Assembly: GCA_024734555.1 (NCBI GenBank)
Contig: JANPWX010000449.1
Location: 1,002,210-1,066,209 of the forward strand
Direction of reading: 5' to 3'
Source: Trochalopteron elliotii
Lineage: Eukaryota; Chordata; Aves; Passeriformes; Leiothrichidae
Length of the DNA stretch: 64,000 nucleotides
In this document: piece after piece, positions 49,733 through 62,340 of the stretch
Layout: every line of letters starts with the position of its first letter
Position numbering within the stretch: the stretch's first letter is position 1
The notes under the pieces: generated by a model
Seen by the model: only the letters and a program-made list of their open reading frames with translations
Database searches by the model: none
Told to the model about the DNA's origin: nothing
Position numbers and translations under genes: made by a program

Positions 49733-51765
49733 CTAGAGAATAGAGAAGAAGTATGTTAATTTACTTTTCTTTATGCTTTTCTGGCTTTGTGTTTTGCCAA
49801 TCTCTTTCTTTTCTCAGTATGTACTAAACTGAAGTATTTCTTCCTTTCACCCTGTCTGGTCCACAGGAGAGTAATTTGTGAAACTGTGCCATCACCTACT
49901 GAAGTCTATAAGGAAATCTCTTTGCTGGTTGCATTGTGTTTGAGTCTGATTCAACTTTTCTCTCAGCCTCTGGGAACAATGGCCATGTCTGCACTGCAGT
50001 ACAAGGTGTATTCCAATTTCAGCTTGTCATCCCCATCCACAGCCATGCCCATCCCTCCCCTCACTCTGTCTTCCCACACTGGAGGGGGAACCACAAAACC
50101 CAGAAAAATCCTTGCTTTTTGCTCCTCCCAGCTCTCCTCAGTGGGGGTACCAGCAGGACACATGGCTTAGCAAGGATGGTGCTGGGCTGGCTGTTTTCAT
50201 GCCACTCAACATTGCCCTGTGCTTCCCTGTACATGTGCAAGGTGCTGTCTTTCCTCTTACATTGGGAGTACAAGAACTGGGGCAAGGACAGCAGGGAAAG
50301 ATTGCAGAAAAAAATATTAATTGGGGAAATTTATTTTTTATTTATTTTGAGCTTGCAGGGTACATGTCTTTGGTGAGAGGAAGATAAAAAAATCCAAATC
50401 CTTGAACTGAAATCTGACTAACTGCCCTGTGCTCATAAAGATCTGGAAAGAGCAGGCGCCAGAGTCAATGATCAGAATCAGTGTGATTTGATGCCTCCAG
50501 AGTGCCACTGCTCACTCATGAGACATGGCTCCTTGGAATATGTGCCCCCATGGCAGGAAATTGTGAGTTTGGTGCACATGTGCCTTTACTGGACAGCTGC
50601 TGGGATAGCATTGCACCTCTTCTGCAATGTGCACAGGTTTTGTGCTCAGCTGCCAGAATGGCAAACCAGCTTGTCACTGTGAAAAAGTCAGGCCCTGGCT
50701 GATGATGCAAAGCCATTGGAGTAATCTGGGAATAATCTGCCTAAAAACAGCATACGTGCGGACCTTCTAGTGAAAAATCTCTATTTTCTTCTTACAGGAG
50801 CTCTTAAAAACACTAGGAGAAGAGCCTTTCTTGCATTATTTAGACATTTCCACAATTCATGATGGGAGGGAGGGGTCTGATTAACATTTGTAAGGTTTTT
50901 TTTTACATCCTGGTCAACCTGAATCCTTGTGAAGAAGACAGACTCCCAGGAAATCCCTGCAATTCATGTAAAAACCATAGGCAAGCTTTAAGTGTATTTC
51001 TATGTACACAATACAGAAGCAAAGCCAAGCTGATTAAACTTCCATTTTATTTAAGAGAAGCTACTTGAGCAATTATGTTTTGGTTCTGCTAAAAATTCTG
51101 ACAGAAAACTACAGCACAGAGAGCTGACTTGAAACTTCTTTTTTCTTCTACATAAATCAAAAAGTCAAGAAATATTTCCTTCATAAAATCCCCCATGTCT
51201 CCTAAAATGACCAGAAACTTCCAATTAGTCTCTCAGATACCAAAGGAGAGAGAACTGGCTGCAGATATCTAGAAATGCAAAAATAAACCCAGAGAAAGTA
51301 GGACTCATATATGATCCCAGCCAAGCACACAAACTTGTGTTAAACCCCAAAATCAAGGTACCTGATCCTTGTTTACACACAGGCATTTTACACTCTGCTG
51401 ACTGGATGACAGATCCTGGAAGTAAACTTTCCTCTGAGGTCAAAGTAGGAGAGCAGTGCACCTTGGTTTATCTTGCAAAGAAAACCACGGGCAATATTCA
51501 TATACCTCAAAAGCAAGCATATGCTTGGACTGTTCTTGTAATGAAACTGCAGTAGCTTGGACACTTGAGTTGTTGCGTATAGATTGAAGAGGGTTTCAAA
51601 AAGGCTTAGAAAAGTGCTGAAAAATACAAGGCATACTCTTGAAGTTCTAGGCATTGCCAAAACAACCTTGAAGTTTTAGGGATTTTCTTCTTCATGTCTT
51701 AGCTTTCTTTTCTATTGTTTTTATGATAATATTTTCCATGTAAAATAAGAAATAAGTAAACTTAC
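49733..51765 (-). other. MAML2: MAML2 intron 3
   Basis: This 2,033-bp intron has a GTAAGTTTAC donor (51765 downward) and a TTCTCTAG acceptor. Overlapping open frames of 60-146 codons at about 49.8-50.7 kb on both strands show no similarity that I recognise. Nothing else is seen. Confidence 0.85.
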
Positions 51766-51969
51766 AGCTTCTGCCAACATCTGCTGCTGTAGAAGGAGTT
51801 GTTTTTGCTCCATCATTTGCCGTTGCAGAGCCTGTTTCTTTTCCATCAGCTGCTGATTCAACAATGATTGCTGGGATGAGTTCATGTAACCACTTCCAGT
51901 GTTTGGATTTGAGCAAGAACTGGAGCTTGGAGTGGGGCCAGCTCCCTGGCCTACCACAGAATGTTGTTC
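51766..51969 (-). CDS. MAML2: MAML2 coding exon 3
   Basis: This 204-bp exon (68 whole codons, symmetric phase 0-0) starts after TTCTGTTTCAG (AG at 51971-51970) and ends at GCAGAAGCT before GTAAGTTT. It encodes EQHSVVGQGAGPTPSSSS, then a Ser/Asn stretch, then a Gln/Met/Lys/Leu-rich probably helical segment (QQSLLNQQLMEKKQALQRQ and MMEQKQLLLQQQMLAEA). This is the conserved glutamine-rich middle region of MAML2. Because the exon is symmetric, skipping it would preserve the frame. The upstream partner, the long glutamine-rich exon 2, is not in the window. Confidence 0.95.
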
Positions 51970-54900
51970 CTGAAACAGAAGAAATGGCTCATGAAGGATG
52001 AAAATAATAACAAGAATCAAGAAAAGGAAATAATCCTTTTTATGTAATTAGCTGAAGTTCAGGACACAGCCCACAGACTCTCAGGACAAGTGACCAATAC
52101 AAAGGCTTTGACAAAGTAACAAGGGGATTGTGTAATTTCATCCCTCAGGAAAGACTCTGAAAATGTGCCAGGTGGTTCCAGTGGAAAACCTCAATATTGT
52201 ACCAGGAGCTTGGGAAACATTAACAGAAGTATCAGAGCTGTCCTGGGGATCTTTCAGGAAACGTGCATTGGGCTGTACAGCAGTTTGACCACAAGGGAAC
52301 AGCCTCGGTGTCTGCTGGTTCCTACCATCTGGTGAGCAGCAGCAAGAAGCTGCAGACTTCTTGCTAGAAGTGCCATCTATTCTTAGAAAATACAGAGGTG
52401 GCAAGTTAATACTTCACAGTGGGGTGAATGGTGCTGCTTTCATTCGTCCCGTCATCTCCCTGACAAGAGCAATCTCTGAGAGACTGCTAATTGAATCCCA
52501 TTAGCAACACGATTAAATAGGCTTAGAGTGTATTAACTTCCTCAGTAAAATAAATGTGTAGCTGGGAAGGACCTTGAAGAGTGTTTTAGGGTCTCTCTGG
52601 TCTTTGCAAGGGATCTAGATGTGCTTCCTCTTCCCAGTGTGCAGCTCCATAATGAAGGGATGCAAAAAGTCATCTTAGAGGGCAATGGGGAAGGCACATG
52701 AGAACTCAAACCATCTCATATAAGACGAGAATGTACATGGAATGACAGTGTGCTGCTCCTTTTCTCTTGGCCATTGTTTTTCCCTTGGCAGCAATATGTT
52801 TTCTGCCTACTTGTTCCAGCAGTGTTTGGTACTTGGGCCTTTACCAAATGTAGGAAATAGCTTTCTCAGCACACACGCAAAAATACTCAGCCTATGTTGG
52901 ATCACTCAATACCCACGTATTTCTTAGCCACACAGCTACAAAGAAAATGGGATACACTGAAGAGGTCACAATAGTCTGGACACACATGGCTGCAGTTCAC
53001 CATAAGAACCAAACACGTAACTCTGTATAATCTAAGGGGCAGCAGCATTTTTGTCTTGCAACACGAGACTCCACAGCGGGAGTCTGACGCTCCCTGTTAC
53101 CCAGCGGTTCTCTCAATACCGAGGTGTAGAGCCAGGATCTGGGCTACTGTTCTAGTAAAGCTCTGCTCCATGGCCATTGTCCTCATGGCATTTGGGCAAC
53201 TATGGGCTGAGAGGCATTGAAACAAGGATTGGGCATCTGTAGCCTACCCACACGCTGAAGACCATGGAGCATTGATGTTTAGCGCTTTGCAAACTCCAGG
53301 CAAGATCATTCCTGTGCCTTAGCTTTTGCATCCCTCCCCAGCAGCACACACACTCAGTACAGACTAATCCCACTTATCTTCCTACCATCTGGCATGGAAG
53401 AAGCACAGTGATTGTTATGGGTATTTCTATTTTAAAATAACTCCGTGGCTTCTAGATGGGGCCACACGAGTGTGTAGCTAGTTAGATAAAGTATTTGAAG
53501 ACTGTTACTGAAATAAAAACCATGACTTTCTTCTGGAGCCACCTGCAGCCCCCAAGGCAGTGTTACAAACCCACCCTTCAAATTTATTGGGCTCTTGCAC
53601 AATTATATCCTGCACACTTTCTTTCAGTTCCAGAAGGAATCTAGGATTGCTCGGCACTGCCACATTTTTCAGCCCTTATGTTAGCTGCAAGATAGAAAAT
53701 ACCTCCTCTCAACAGACCTGCTTGCCAAGATGTTGCGCAAACTTTTTTGTCTTTCCTAAAATATTTTGAAAAGAAAAATATGTTACAATAAATTGGCTTT
53801 GACTTCTATATTCAAATGACAACTCTAGCTTGAACCCAGCCACATGTTCCATCCATTAATAGAATTCATCTGTTGCATTTTTGCACAGATAGTGCAGGCT
53901 CCCCCAAATGTGCTTTCAGTCCTATGTAAAAAAACCAACAAAGCCTAAGTTTTTCTTTCCCTCATTCCCTACCAGCCCATATAAGCTGTGAGGGGGGGGG
54001 TGTTTTGAGATAAACTGTGTAGTGTTCATTCACAGTATCTATCAAAGAAAGCTCTTCTGTAATAGCCATTGGCACAAAACACCAGCTGCTTGGCAAACAG
54101 ACCCTGAGAAAACAGTGTAAATCATCAACTTGGAGCCAGGTTGGGGTTTTTTTGCATTTGGTCCTTTCTCTGCTGTTCATGAAATGTCAGTGTGAGCCTA
54201 TGAATCTACGATGTGTTACTTCTCCTGCCTGCTGATCTTGCCCTTGCAATGGGAGAAGGAAGAACAGTTTCCTAATAAATCAGGAGACTAGCTGCACAGC
54301 AGTTTGACCCTTCATGAACCAGTGCTATCAAGCCTTGCTCTCACCCTGCACTTCCATCATGGCAAATCAGACAGCAGAAGGGTTACACTGCTGTCAGGGA
54401 TGTGGAGCTCTGCCCCTGCACTAGGACAAAGCACACCTTCTGACATCCCTGAGAGGAAGGGCAGGTTTGGGTTGGAGTCACTCTGCTTTTGTTAAACTGT
54501 TTCATCCTGCTCTGAGCCTGGCTCTACTGCAGCAGCTTTACTACAATTCCACACGCCTAGAGCTGCTGGTTTTTAATGCCATTCCTGGGTTCCCGTGCTG
54601 CTGTTCATGTAGTTTAACTTTAGAAAGCCCTGGCCAAAGAAAATCTGGAGTGAGATGTGCCTGTCCCCTTGCCCAGGGGCACCTCTGCCCAGCAGGCTTC
54701 AGAGGCAGCCCAGCACCCCTCCAGCTGGGGAGCCCTGAGTTCTTGCCTGCATGGTGTCACCACATTGTTTCCCTGCATGAGAAGGTAACCTATCCACTTT
54801 GCCCCCAAGGAGGTGACATGATGGGGAGGACATCCCTGCAGCCAGCCAGGTGTCAGGGACAGACTGGAAGCATCACACCTCCAACAGGTACAAATGTCCA

Positions 54901-55400
54901 CCTGAGTTTACCCCAGTTTCTGTTGGCACTGCTACCCCCACTTGTTGGCACTGCTCATGAATGTTCCACGTTCCTCCAGCCCTGCAAATGACCTACAGCC
55001 CCTTTAGGGCCATCCTTGGTGCCAGCTGGGGCTGGGTTAGTGCTCACCAACCACCACAAAACTCCATCTGCCCTGCCAGAGCTGAAGCTTCGGCATGGTG
55101 ATGCTTGACATACAAAGCAGATGTGTTGCACCATGTTATCTGATGCTACAGTGACATATAAAACCTGTGAGATGCATAAAGACAGTGAGAGCTGCTCAGA
55201 GCTGGTAGCACAACTGTGGTTTTGTTCATAAGCATCACAAATAACATTATGTTCAAATGTTTAAATTAGCGATAAAACAAAGCATTTAAGACCAAGTTTG
55301 CCTTTCACTATCCCTGCTGAGCTGATTTGTGTCCATACAAATAAGGGAATATTTTGGGTTCTAACACATATATGAACTTTATAAAATAGACTTCTCTTTC

Positions 55401-55430
55401 TCCTCTCCTCTCCTCTCCTCTCCTCTCCTC
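55401..55430 (+). repeat. (TCCTC)n microsatellite at gap edge
   Basis: Six perfect TCCTC units run directly into the run of Ns. The true array probably continues into the gap and is likely to have caused it. Confidence 0.95.
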
Positions 55431-55830
55431 NNNNNNNNNNNNNNNNNNNNNNNNNNNNNNNNNNNNNNNNNNNNNNNNNNNNNNNNNNNNNNNNNNNNNN
55501 NNNNNNNNNNNNNNNNNNNNNNNNNNNNNNNNNNNNNNNNNNNNNNNNNNNNNNNNNNNNNNNNNNNNNNNNNNNNNNNNNNNNNNNNNNNNNNNNNNNN
55601 NNNNNNNNNNNNNNNNNNNNNNNNNNNNNNNNNNNNNNNNNNNNNNNNNNNNNNNNNNNNNNNNNNNNNNNNNNNNNNNNNNNNNNNNNNNNNNNNNNNN
55701 NNNNNNNNNNNNNNNNNNNNNNNNNNNNNNNNNNNNNNNNNNNNNNNNNNNNNNNNNNNNNNNNNNNNNNNNNNNNNNNNNNNNNNNNNNNNNNNNNNNN
55801 NNNNNNNNNNNNNNNNNNNNNNNNNNNNNN
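55431..55830. other. assembly gap (400 N)
   Basis: Exactly 400 Ns follow a pentanucleotide repeat. It is the same length as the gap at 23238, so it is probably a nominal size. The 262- and 240-codon frames that cross it are artefacts. Confidence 0.98.
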
Positions 55831-56528
55831 AGTGGTTTAAGGACAGTTGGCTGGAAAAGGATGTGCAAACCTTTCCCCTCTTTCTTCTGGAAATGCTTTG
55901 AATTGATGAATAATTTTGATGGGACAGAAGGGAAACAATGGTCAATTTTGTACAAAACCACAATGCCCACAGAGGCTGTTTGCTTCCCAGACAGGAGCCC
56001 TGACATCTCTGCCACAAAATGAGCTTCTCCTTCTTGCAGATTTTCCTCAAAAGAAGAAGGAGATTTTTTCCACCTTTCTGTTCCTCTGTGGGGCAACTCA
56101 TTCTGTGCCCTATGTCAGATCAGGAGTGACAGCTCTGACTTTTGCTCTTCTTTTACATCAGTTCTGGCTTAAAGATACAAAGAATTAAAAGAATAAAGAA
56201 AAAGTCTCCAGATCCATTTATGGAAGCCTGCTCAGTGACAGATGCCTGCCTTACAAAAAGTTGCTTGTAGGGGAAAGGATGTGCAAAGTCCTGTTCATCT
56301 GGTGACCGAACCTATGCATGATGTCCTCACTCATAGGCAGTTTGATTTGGTTGTTAATTGGCATCATGGGCTTGTTCAGCTCTTCACTGCAGGCTTAGAG
56401 TGAGGATGGTGAAGGAAAAGACTCCTCTGTGGATTTCTTCAAGGCACCAGTGGCTGTACCAACAGTGTGAGCTTCTCAGGGGCTTTCTGGTTTGACTGCA
56501 AATCACCCTGGACAACTGAGCACTTGGA

Positions 56529-56595
56529 AAAGGAGAAGGATGAAGAGGGAGAGGAGAAGGAGATGGAGGAGGAGGAGGAGGAGGAGAAGGAGAAT
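56529..56595 (+). repeat. GGA/GAA purine-rich tract
   Basis: About 67 bases are almost wholly G and A with repeated GGA units (gaggaggaggaggagg). This is a simple repeat in MAML2 intron 2. On the minus strand it gives a spurious run of Ser or Pro codons. Confidence 0.85.
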
Positions 56596-59500
56596 TGTTC
56601 AACCAAGTCCTGCAGTGTTTCAGAGTAGTGCAAGGCTGGTAGCAAAGCCCAGGCCCCTGTGAGCCCCTGATATGACCCTCCACAGCCTCAGCTAGCATGC
56701 TCCTTTCCACAGCCACAAACTGAGGCTCTCCTGCAGCTGCTGGGCCAAGCACTTAGGCTTATTGAGAAGAGCTGGTCTGACTCATGCAGCTTTAGGAAGG
56801 CAAGGAGAGGCTGCTTTGCTGAACAGTCAGTCTCAGTACCTGCCAGCCCTCTTCTGAGCCACCTCTTTTTTGCTGCACTTAATGGAAGCAGATACACCCC
56901 TTTCTGCTAAATACTGGGCTTTTCATGGTTGTCTGAATTTCTAGCACTACCTGCTTGTGTCCTTGCCTCAGACAAGAAAACAAAGCTCCAGCAGGACAAT
57001 AGCAGAGTGCCTGTCAAGTAAGAACTCTTTCAGCTCTAGTGAAAAATCTAGAGAGTCTTCATATTTTTAGGAATAACTCCCACTCTTGACTGGAGTGCAG
57101 AGGGCTGCTTTCTGTGCCAGTGTGTACTGTGAGAGCACCAAGAAGTTCCTGAGGTTAAACTCATCTGCAACAGCTGAGGATCTCATCTGTGTATAAGGAA
57201 GTAAGACAGACTGGGGAGAAACATAGCCAAGCAGATTCTCCCTTGCCTTACTGCTTGTTCAGCTTGTTGGGAGTGGAAAACAGTATCTTCCTGAGCAACT
57301 CAAACTCATTCAACCTTTTCGATATTTGAAATGCACAGCATAAAAGTGGGTCTCCTTGAAGTTTAGGTCTCTAACAAAAAACTTAGAGCAGATTCTCTCT
57401 AAACTGCCTACTGCAGCTCTCCCTTCACTATACAGGGAGATGGGGCTGTATAATTAGGCTTCAGATGTTTAATTTAGACAACTGTGTTAGGAACCAGAAG
57501 ATTAGATGACAGGAACATTCCCTTGCACTGCTCATCTTGGATGCTTTTAGTCACACTGGAGTAAGATGTCTGCAAGAGTGAGTGTGAACACCTGATGATT
57601 TGTCAAGCAGAAGTGGAGACTTTCTAAGGGTGTTGCATAGCGTGACCTAAAAGCCTCCCAAATTAACCAGGCAGAAGATACTATCATAGGTTGAATTTCC
57701 CCTAATACCTGTCAGAGACTATTTTTATGCATTCCAGGAAGATCGCTTTTATATGTATAAACAGCATTTGAAAAACCTGAATATTGCAAGATCCCAAGAG
57801 CTGGATTTGCTGTGACTAATATCCAGAGATACAGCTGGGTGAAGGCTGTAAAATAGCTCCTTTCGGTAATTTTGTAGAGTGTTTATAAGAAGTTGGCTCA
57901 GCCACACAGGACTATCTTCTGTGTTTTTCTCCTGAGAACATGTGAGCTCTCAGGACAAAAATTTCAGGGCCAACCATGTTTCCAAGGCACATACACAAGG
58001 AAACATGGACACTAACATTGCAATTTCACAAGCCCAGGCTGTCTGCCAGAAATACTTGTGCCTTCATCCAGCCAGGGAAAAGAAGCAAAAGCTGTGTCAC
58101 TCCTTCGACAAACTGAGTGGTGGAGCCCAAAGAGGAAATGCAGACTAATCCCTTCAGACACTGAAACTGGAAACGCTCCTGACAGTAGGGAGCACACACC
58201 TGATTTCTGCATCCTCATGATCTAAGTCACCCATTGGAGGGATATGTTTGGATATCAAGTGATGCAGCAGGTATTCAGCATGCAAGAGGATAAGTATTTC
58301 AGCAAACCCATCTGCTGCAGCTCTCCCTGGAAGATTCAGGGAGTTCAGACTTTTTAAAAAGATATTTTTTTGGACACAATGAAATTTAAGTGCACCCCAT
58401 AACTGTTTTCAGAAATAGGTAACACTGTGCACTATCTCAAACATAAAAATGGGTGAGCAAATCCCTGAAAGGAGCCAATCGTCACTTTGACAGATAGTTA
58501 GTTATTTGTGCAATTCTTAATAGAAACCTATTATAGCACTTTAACTGTTCAACACCAACAGGGAAGCTGCTCATGCCCAAGATCCTTGTGAACGTATCTT
58601 CAGATTTATTTGTAGTCCTGCCATAATCCCTTGCCAGACAGCTGCAGAGCCCCATAGCCACTAGCAGGCACTCTTAGAACACCAATCCCAACTCCTTAAA
58701 CTTGGGCAAAGTGGGAGCTGCATCTTGCAAGGGTGCAAGGCTCAGATTCAGCCCTTGCACCATCACATAGCAACAGACCCAGGAACAGCGCCTCATTACC
58801 AGCCTTGTCTGACAATCAAGTCTTTAATGAGAACAAAGGTTGACAGTGATTAATCATTAAGACATTTCTTGTTCCTTGCTGCACGTGTTGAAGGCAGCCT
58901 CCTGCCGAGGCAGTCTGGCAGATTTCCTGTCTGCTCTATACCAGGGCCCGTGTCCGGACACACAGGGATGTCTTTTCCCAAAGCCAAGCACAGAGATGAA
59001 TGTCTTGTCTCCATTTCTGAGCACGGCAAATTCAGAATGCATGTGCATTCTGCAAAAATAATAAACCCTCAGCTGTAAATTTGGTTGCTGTATATTCAGG
59101 CAAAATGACCTAAAGGAGATTTGTTCATGTCAGAATTTTTCCCAGAGACATCAAGGATGGATTATCAGTATTTTACCATGTGCACCATGATGAACTTTTA
59201 AGGTCATCTTCTGGCATAATGTATATATGAAGGTGTCCATTTTAGAAATATTTTGTTTATTTGTAATGAAAATAACATGCACGTGTTGAAAGTTCAACAG
59301 AGGAGGTTATTGTGAAATGTCTACATCAGAAGAGGAATGTTGGCTCCATCAAGTCAATGGCAAAACTCCAGCTGACTTCGGTGGGGCTAGAATTTCCTCC
59401 CAGATCTCCATCCAGCCACAGGGGCATGGTGGCATTCTTGGCTTGCAGTGACCTCATCTTACACTTCTTGGACAAAATACCTTGTTCAGAGAGACCAGCA

Positions 59501-60459
59501 GAGAGCTTCTTCTGAGGTACTTGTGCAAAGACCATCCTGTGCTCTGTATGGAGCTTTGTTTTTAAATGCCTTATTCTGAAATTATGATGAAGACTCCTAT
59601 CTAGTTTTGGACAAAACCAAACACATAATCATTTATTCTACTTCAGAATTACCATTTGCAATGGCTGCAATATGCAATATCTACATTACAACAAGCCAGG
59701 CCCTTTAGTTTATTATCACACAATTGCAGGAAACCAAATGAAGGAGGTTTAAGAAACTGCCCCTCCTCCAGCTGGAACACGAGCTGGTGTGGAGGGACCT
59801 GTTTTGCCTAGCGCTACAGGACAAGGTACGTGCATACTTGCAGACTCTGTACTTCCATTAAGGAGTGGTAATTTCCAGCTGAGGCAGTGAAAACTTCCTA
59901 AACTGGTTGAATTAGACACTTGTGATTATCTGTCTGTATCTTTAGTAGGACTATATATTATCTGTGTATATCTTATTCTTTTAATAAATGTTCTTGTCTC
60001 ACTGCCATATGTTTATTATCTTTCACAAAAATTATCTAGCCTGGGGTCTATACAGAAAATTTCCACCCACTTAGAAAAGCCATAATCAGTTGAAACAAGC
60101 ATCTTGCAAGGGTAATTCAGTAACAGGTGACTCTCTCATACATACATGTTTCTATTTTAACATTCTGTTTACAAAGCAGTGCTAAGAAAGACACTGGTAG
60201 CACACTTATGTGTAATGTATCTTTTTTTGGCATCTTGCCTTATCCTCATGCTTCCCCCTGGCAGCGACTCTGACAGTCACAGTAAACCAAAGGGTACCTG
60301 GGCTCCATACAGGGAGACGTGCTTCAGAGCTTACTGTGGAGACCTGGGCTGCTAGGATTCCATGGAGCCGAGTGGATGAGGTATATTGCATAGGATTCAC
60401 CCTCCCTATTAATTGTCTGTGGTTTAAACAAATTTGTGTCACTTCTAATTAACAAGCAC

Positions 60460-60460
<1 letters not shown>

Positions 60461-60502
<42 letters not shown>
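60461..60502 (+). repeat. poly-A tract, 42 bases
   Basis: An unbroken run of 42 A is followed by an A-rich purine stretch. CR1 elements do not end in poly-A, so this is either a plain homopolymer or the tail of a processed insertion. No retrocopied gene is recognised in the 250 bases before it. Confidence 0.9.
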
Positions 60503-60504
<2 letters not shown>

Positions 60505-61737
60505 AGGAAAAAAAAGATGATATAATATGGAATTTTTCCTCAAGCAATAAAAAAAAACAAAGCAAATAACATAAATGCCAATTTTTCTGCAGGAGGAGGG
60601 AGCAGGCAACCTGAACAAAATATTTAACGAAGAAATAAAAAATAATTAAACATGCAAAACAGTAACAACAACAGAAAAACCACATCACTGGAGCCAAACA
60701 CTTCAATTCAAATGAGCACAACATGGGTTACATGACTGTGAGAGACACATACTAAGATCAAAGCTCTCCTGCTGAGAATGCACAGCAAGAACATGAGCAT
60801 CCTTAACCTGGAGCCTCCTGGGATCAGCCTTGTAATGCCAACAGCTCTGAACTCTGATGGCAAATAATGGCCAACACTGAAAATCAATGTGTGAAGAAGG
60901 GCTCTGACCTGCATCTCCCTGCACTGATTGAAACTGCAGAAGGGACATGCCTCAGGTGGGACTGGTTCTCTTTGTTCCCAGTTACCTGTCCCAGGACACT
61001 GACTGGGGCTAACCAAAATCAGCATCTGGGGCTGGTAGCCAAGTGTCACTGGGCACAGAAGCAGGGAGTGGGACAAAAACAAATGGTTTCCAACTGGACA
61101 GCCCATGGCACTGGTGCAAGTGCACAATGCATGGTTCAACAGAGCAGCTTTGACTGCCCATCTATGCAGTTTTGAATGAGTCCTTATAACACGATCCCAA
61201 CTGTGGTCTTCCCTCTCCTTCTTTTATAACAACCACTGTCTTTGTTATTAAACAACTTAATTTGATGGGAGTTAATTTGCAGGAATTTACATAACCCTAA
61301 GCTCCTGTCATCCCCTCAAACTGTCTTGATGAGTGTGATAAAATGGTGCCAGTGGCTGCAGCAGCCTGAGGGTTTGACAAATCTACCTATCCCTCATCTG
61401 TCTGTGCCAACAGCAGTTTCATTAAAATATGAAAATACTAGGTTTCCTAAAAAGCACCCCTGAGATTTGACTAATTTTTCATTATGATCTCAAGATGTAG
61501 GAATGAATGTGGTTTTCTCAGGTATCCCAGCAGTTCCAAGTACTTCTCTGGGTCAGGCAAAGAGGAAAGTCAGGACTCTGAATTTTAGGAAAGCAAAATT
61601 CCAGACATTCAAAGGGTTAGTCAATAGGACCCCATGATAAAGGGACAAAGGATCACAACAGAGCTGGCAGATCATTAAGAATGCTTTCCAGAGAGTACAA
61701 GAGCTCTCAATCCTCAATCCCTAGATGTAAGAAATCA

Positions 61738-62340
61738 GGAAAGGGAGGCAGGAGACCAACATGGATTAGTCAGGATCTGCTGGTCAAATTAAAGGGCAAG
61801 AAAGAGCTGCACAGGTAGTGGAAGCAAGAACAGGGATCCCAGAAAAAGTACAGGAATGGTTCCGAGCTGTGTAGGGATGGGGTGAGGAAGGTCAGTGTGG
61901 ATGGAGCTGAATTTGGCAAGGAATGCTAGGAGTAACAAGAAGGGCTTGTACAGCTATGTCAGCCAGAAAAGGAAAGACAAGGAAAGATTTACTCCTCCAA
62001 TGAACATGACTGGTAAACTGGTAAGAATGGATGATGAGATACTCAACAACCTTTTGCCTCAGTCTTCACTGGCAATCTCTACTCCCACTTCTAGTTTTAA
62101 ACTAAAAGAGTGCAGATTCAGTCTAGATATAATGAAGAAATTTTTTATGAGATTGGTGAATCTCTGGAACAGGTTCCCCAGAGAAGCTGTGAATGCCCCA
62201 GCCCTGGAAATGTTAACAGTCAGGTTGGACTAGACTCTGAGCAATGTGATTTAGTGCAAGGTGTCCCTGCCCATTGCAGGGGACTTGGACTAGATACCTT
62301 TAAAGATACCTTCCAGCTCAAACAATTTTATGGTATTGAG
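61738..62340 (+). mobile_element. CR1 LINE, ORF2 3' part to 3' end, internally deleted
   Basis: The left part follows CR1 ORF2: 'aaggagaccaacatggattag'-like start, 'ggtagtggaagcaagaacag', 'gcaaggaatgctaggagtaa', 'caagaagggcttgtacagct', 'ttttgcctcagtcttcactg'. Near 62.09 kb it jumps to the 3' end region ('ctctggaacaggttccccag', 'caggttggactagactctg', 'ggtgtccctgcccattgcag'). The intervening reverse-transcriptase coding portion is absent. Open frames at 61895-62233 and 62110-62514 are remnants of this element, not host genes. Plus orientation, antisense to MAML2. Confidence 0.93.

Noticed and set aside
52138..52404. 88-codon minus frame rich in Ser/Gln/Pro just upstream of MAML2 exon 3
   Set aside because: Its composition is faintly MAML-like and an acceptor-like site precedes it, but there is no good donor, it ends in a stop, and exon 3 has its own acceptor. 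It was treated as chance.
55308..56101. 262- and 240-codon minus frames
   Set aside because: They run through 400 Ns and a pentanucleotide repeat and match nothing.
56384..56752. 122-codon minus frame with poly-Pro and Ser runs
   Set aside because: The runs come from the GGA-rich simple repeat.
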